Below, in pieces: positions 62,901 to 64,000 of a stretch of 64,000 nt of DNA (its first letter is position 1; each line of letters begins with the position of its first letter). Under the pieces are notes generated by a model, which searched no databases, was not told the origin of the DNA, and saw nothing but the letters and a program-made list of their open reading frames with translations. This stretch comes from Peptacetobacter hiranonis (GTDB lineage Bacteria > Bacillota > Clostridia > Peptostreptococcales > Peptostreptococcaceae), in NCBI RefSeq assembly GCF_008151785.1, contig NZ_CP036523.1:310001-374000 (forward strand), in the 5' to 3' direction. Position numbers and translations under genes: made by a program.

Positions 62901-64000
62901 ATGATTAACAATAAGTGTAAGGTATTTACACCAAAAGATATCGCAGAAAATATGTTAGATGAAGCAGGGTATATAAAAAATTTATATGGTAAAACATTTT
63001 TAGAAAATTCATGTGGTCAAGGAAATATTCTATGTTTAGCGGTATACAGATATATTTTAGATTGTAAAAAAAATAATGTAAGTTTAGATAAAATTAAAAT
63101 GGGCTTAGAAAATGATTTTATAGGTGTAGAGATTGACGAGTTAAATTATAAAAAATGTATAGAAAACTTGGAAAGTTTAGCTCAATCATTTGAAATATAC
63201 AATGTAAAATGGAATATAATAAAAGGGAATTTTTTAGATTTAAAGATAAATAAAAAATTTGATTATATTGTTGGAAATCCACCATACATATCTTATGCAG
63301 ATATAAGTAAAGAAAATAGAATATTTATTAGAGAAAATTTTAATTCGTGCAAAAAAGGAAAATTCGATTATTGTTATCCATTTATAGAATTAAGTTTAGA
63401 ATATTTAAATAAAAAAGGAAAATTGGTATATCTAATTCCAACAAATATATTTAAAAATGTATTTGCAAATGATTTGAGAAGTATGATTAAATCTAAAATA
63501 ATAAAAATAATTGACTATACAACTAAAAAAATTTTTAAAAATGTACTTACATCGTCTGCAATAGTTGTTTGCGAAAATAAAGAAAATATATGTCAAAAAA
63601 TAGAGTATTACGATATTAAAAAAAATAGAAAATTATTAATAAGCAAAAGTTCTCTTGGAGATAAATGGATATTTGAAAAAAATAATAGTAAAAAATTGAA
63701 TAAAGTTTTGTTTTCAGATTATTTTTTAGCGTCAGCAAGTGTAGCAACTTTATTGAATGAAGCATTTGTTATTAAGAAATATGATGAAGATGATAAATTT
63801 ATTTTAGTAGATAACAATAAATTAGAAAAAAAATTAATAAAAAAAGCTGCTAGCCCAAGAACGTTAAGTAAAAATAATAAAGAATTAATAATATTTCCTT
63901 ATGAATATACGGTCAATGGTCTGAAAAGATTTGATAAGAAATCATTCGAAAAATTATACCCTGGCATTGCAAATTATCTATATGAATATAAAAATAAATT
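62901..64000 (+). CDS. Eco57I/type IIG-like N6-adenine methyltransferase (partial, runs off window)
   Basis: It starts 18 bp after dpnB with ATG at 62901 and an AGAAAGGT site. The open frame continues beyond 64000 (366+ codons). It has FTPKDIAENMLDEAG, SAM motif ENSCGQGNIL (~34-43) and catalytic VGNPPYISYADIS (~124-136), then a FIELSLEYLNKKGKLVYLIP segment. The C-terminal target recognition and any nuclease part are outside the window, so type IIG, BREX PglX-like or stand-alone MTase cannot be separated. Confidence 0.88.
   Translation, partial: MINNKCKVFTPKDIAENMLDEAGYIKNLYGKTFLENSCGQGNILCLAVYRYILDCKKNNVSLDKIKMGLENDFIGVEIDELNYKKCIENLESLAQSFEIYNVKWNIIKGNFLDLKINKKFDYIVGNPPYISYADISKENRIFIRENFNSCKKGKFDYCYPFIELSLEYLNKKGKLVYLIPTNIFKNVFANDLRSMIKSKIIKIIDYTTKKIFKNVLTSSAIVVCENKENICQKIEYYDIKKNRKLLISKSSLGDKWIFEKNNSKKLNKVLFSDYFLASASVATLLNEAFVIKKYDEDDKFILVDNNKLEKKLIKKAASPRTLSKNNKELIIFPYEYTVNGLKRFDKKSFEKLYPGIANYLYEYKNK

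Overview
The window is AT-rich, with A/T-ending codons and Clostridia-type AGGAGG ribosome binding sites. It carries a complete bile-acid-inducible (bai) 7-alpha-dehydroxylation locus, baiB-CD-E-A-F-G-H. Together with a GluD-type glutamate dehydrogenase, a CIRCE-controlled groESL and B-type pyrimidine genes, this points to an intestinal Peptostreptococcaceae. Peptacetobacter (Clostridium) hiranonis is the best guess from known bai gene order; this is inferred, not proven.

Layout. 1-12.2 kb is core genome: a 2[4Fe-4S] ferredoxin, a P-loop/Asp23-like protein, glutamate dehydrogenase, an SH3-NlpC/P60 wall hydrolase, pyrB-pyrK-pyrD with a PyrR-type hairpin against the pyrB ribosome binding site, a LysR regulator, an OGG-type glycosylase, groESL, and a DUF2871 membrane gene behind a three-way-junction RNA leader that buries its ribosome binding site. 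12.4-17.5 kb holds guaA, a guaA paralogue with a broken glutaminase domain, a 220-bp long-inverted-repeat element, a GNAT and an AAA ATPase. 17.7-22.8 kb is a glycyl-radical-enzyme locus (transaldolase-like aldolase, glycyl radical enzyme, activase, DeoR regulator) with a shared palindromic operator. 23-26.6 kb holds a flavin reductase, a P1-family peptidase and a MarR-MATE efflux operon with two operators.

26.8-34.5 kb is an accessory island. It has a two-gene unit, a 930-aa SNF2-like helicase overlapping by 8 bp a 1133-aa sacsin/MutL-like GHKL ATPase with a C-terminal zinc-ribbon-like motif, followed by a decayed insertion sequence. The island is more AT-rich than the core and uses CAA for Gln far more than the core genes do. 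It is the best candidate for an undescribed (probably anti-phage) system.

34.6-48.1 kb is the bile acid region. A leftward operon encodes a regulator with two AraC DNA-binding domains, a sensor protein that resembles its N-terminus but lacks any DNA-binding domain, and a BaiE-like dehydratase. A rightward operon encodes BaiB, CD, E, A, F and G. A strong terminator then separates baiG from baiH.

48.2-59.5 kb holds a ribokinase-like kinase, a FlaR-like P-loop protein, a flavin/ferredoxin fusion, alkaline phosphatase, a HigBA-type toxin-antitoxin pair with twin operators, an acetyltransferase, and a two-component system beside a VTC-DUF4956-lipoprotein operon; similar TTTAAG direct repeats precede both of the last two. 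59.5-64 kb is a restriction-modification island: a solo HPPY methyltransferase, a complete DpnII-type system (dpnM, dpnA, endonuclease) and an Eco57I/type IIG-like methyltransferase cut by the window edge.

I saw no tRNA, rRNA or CRISPR array.
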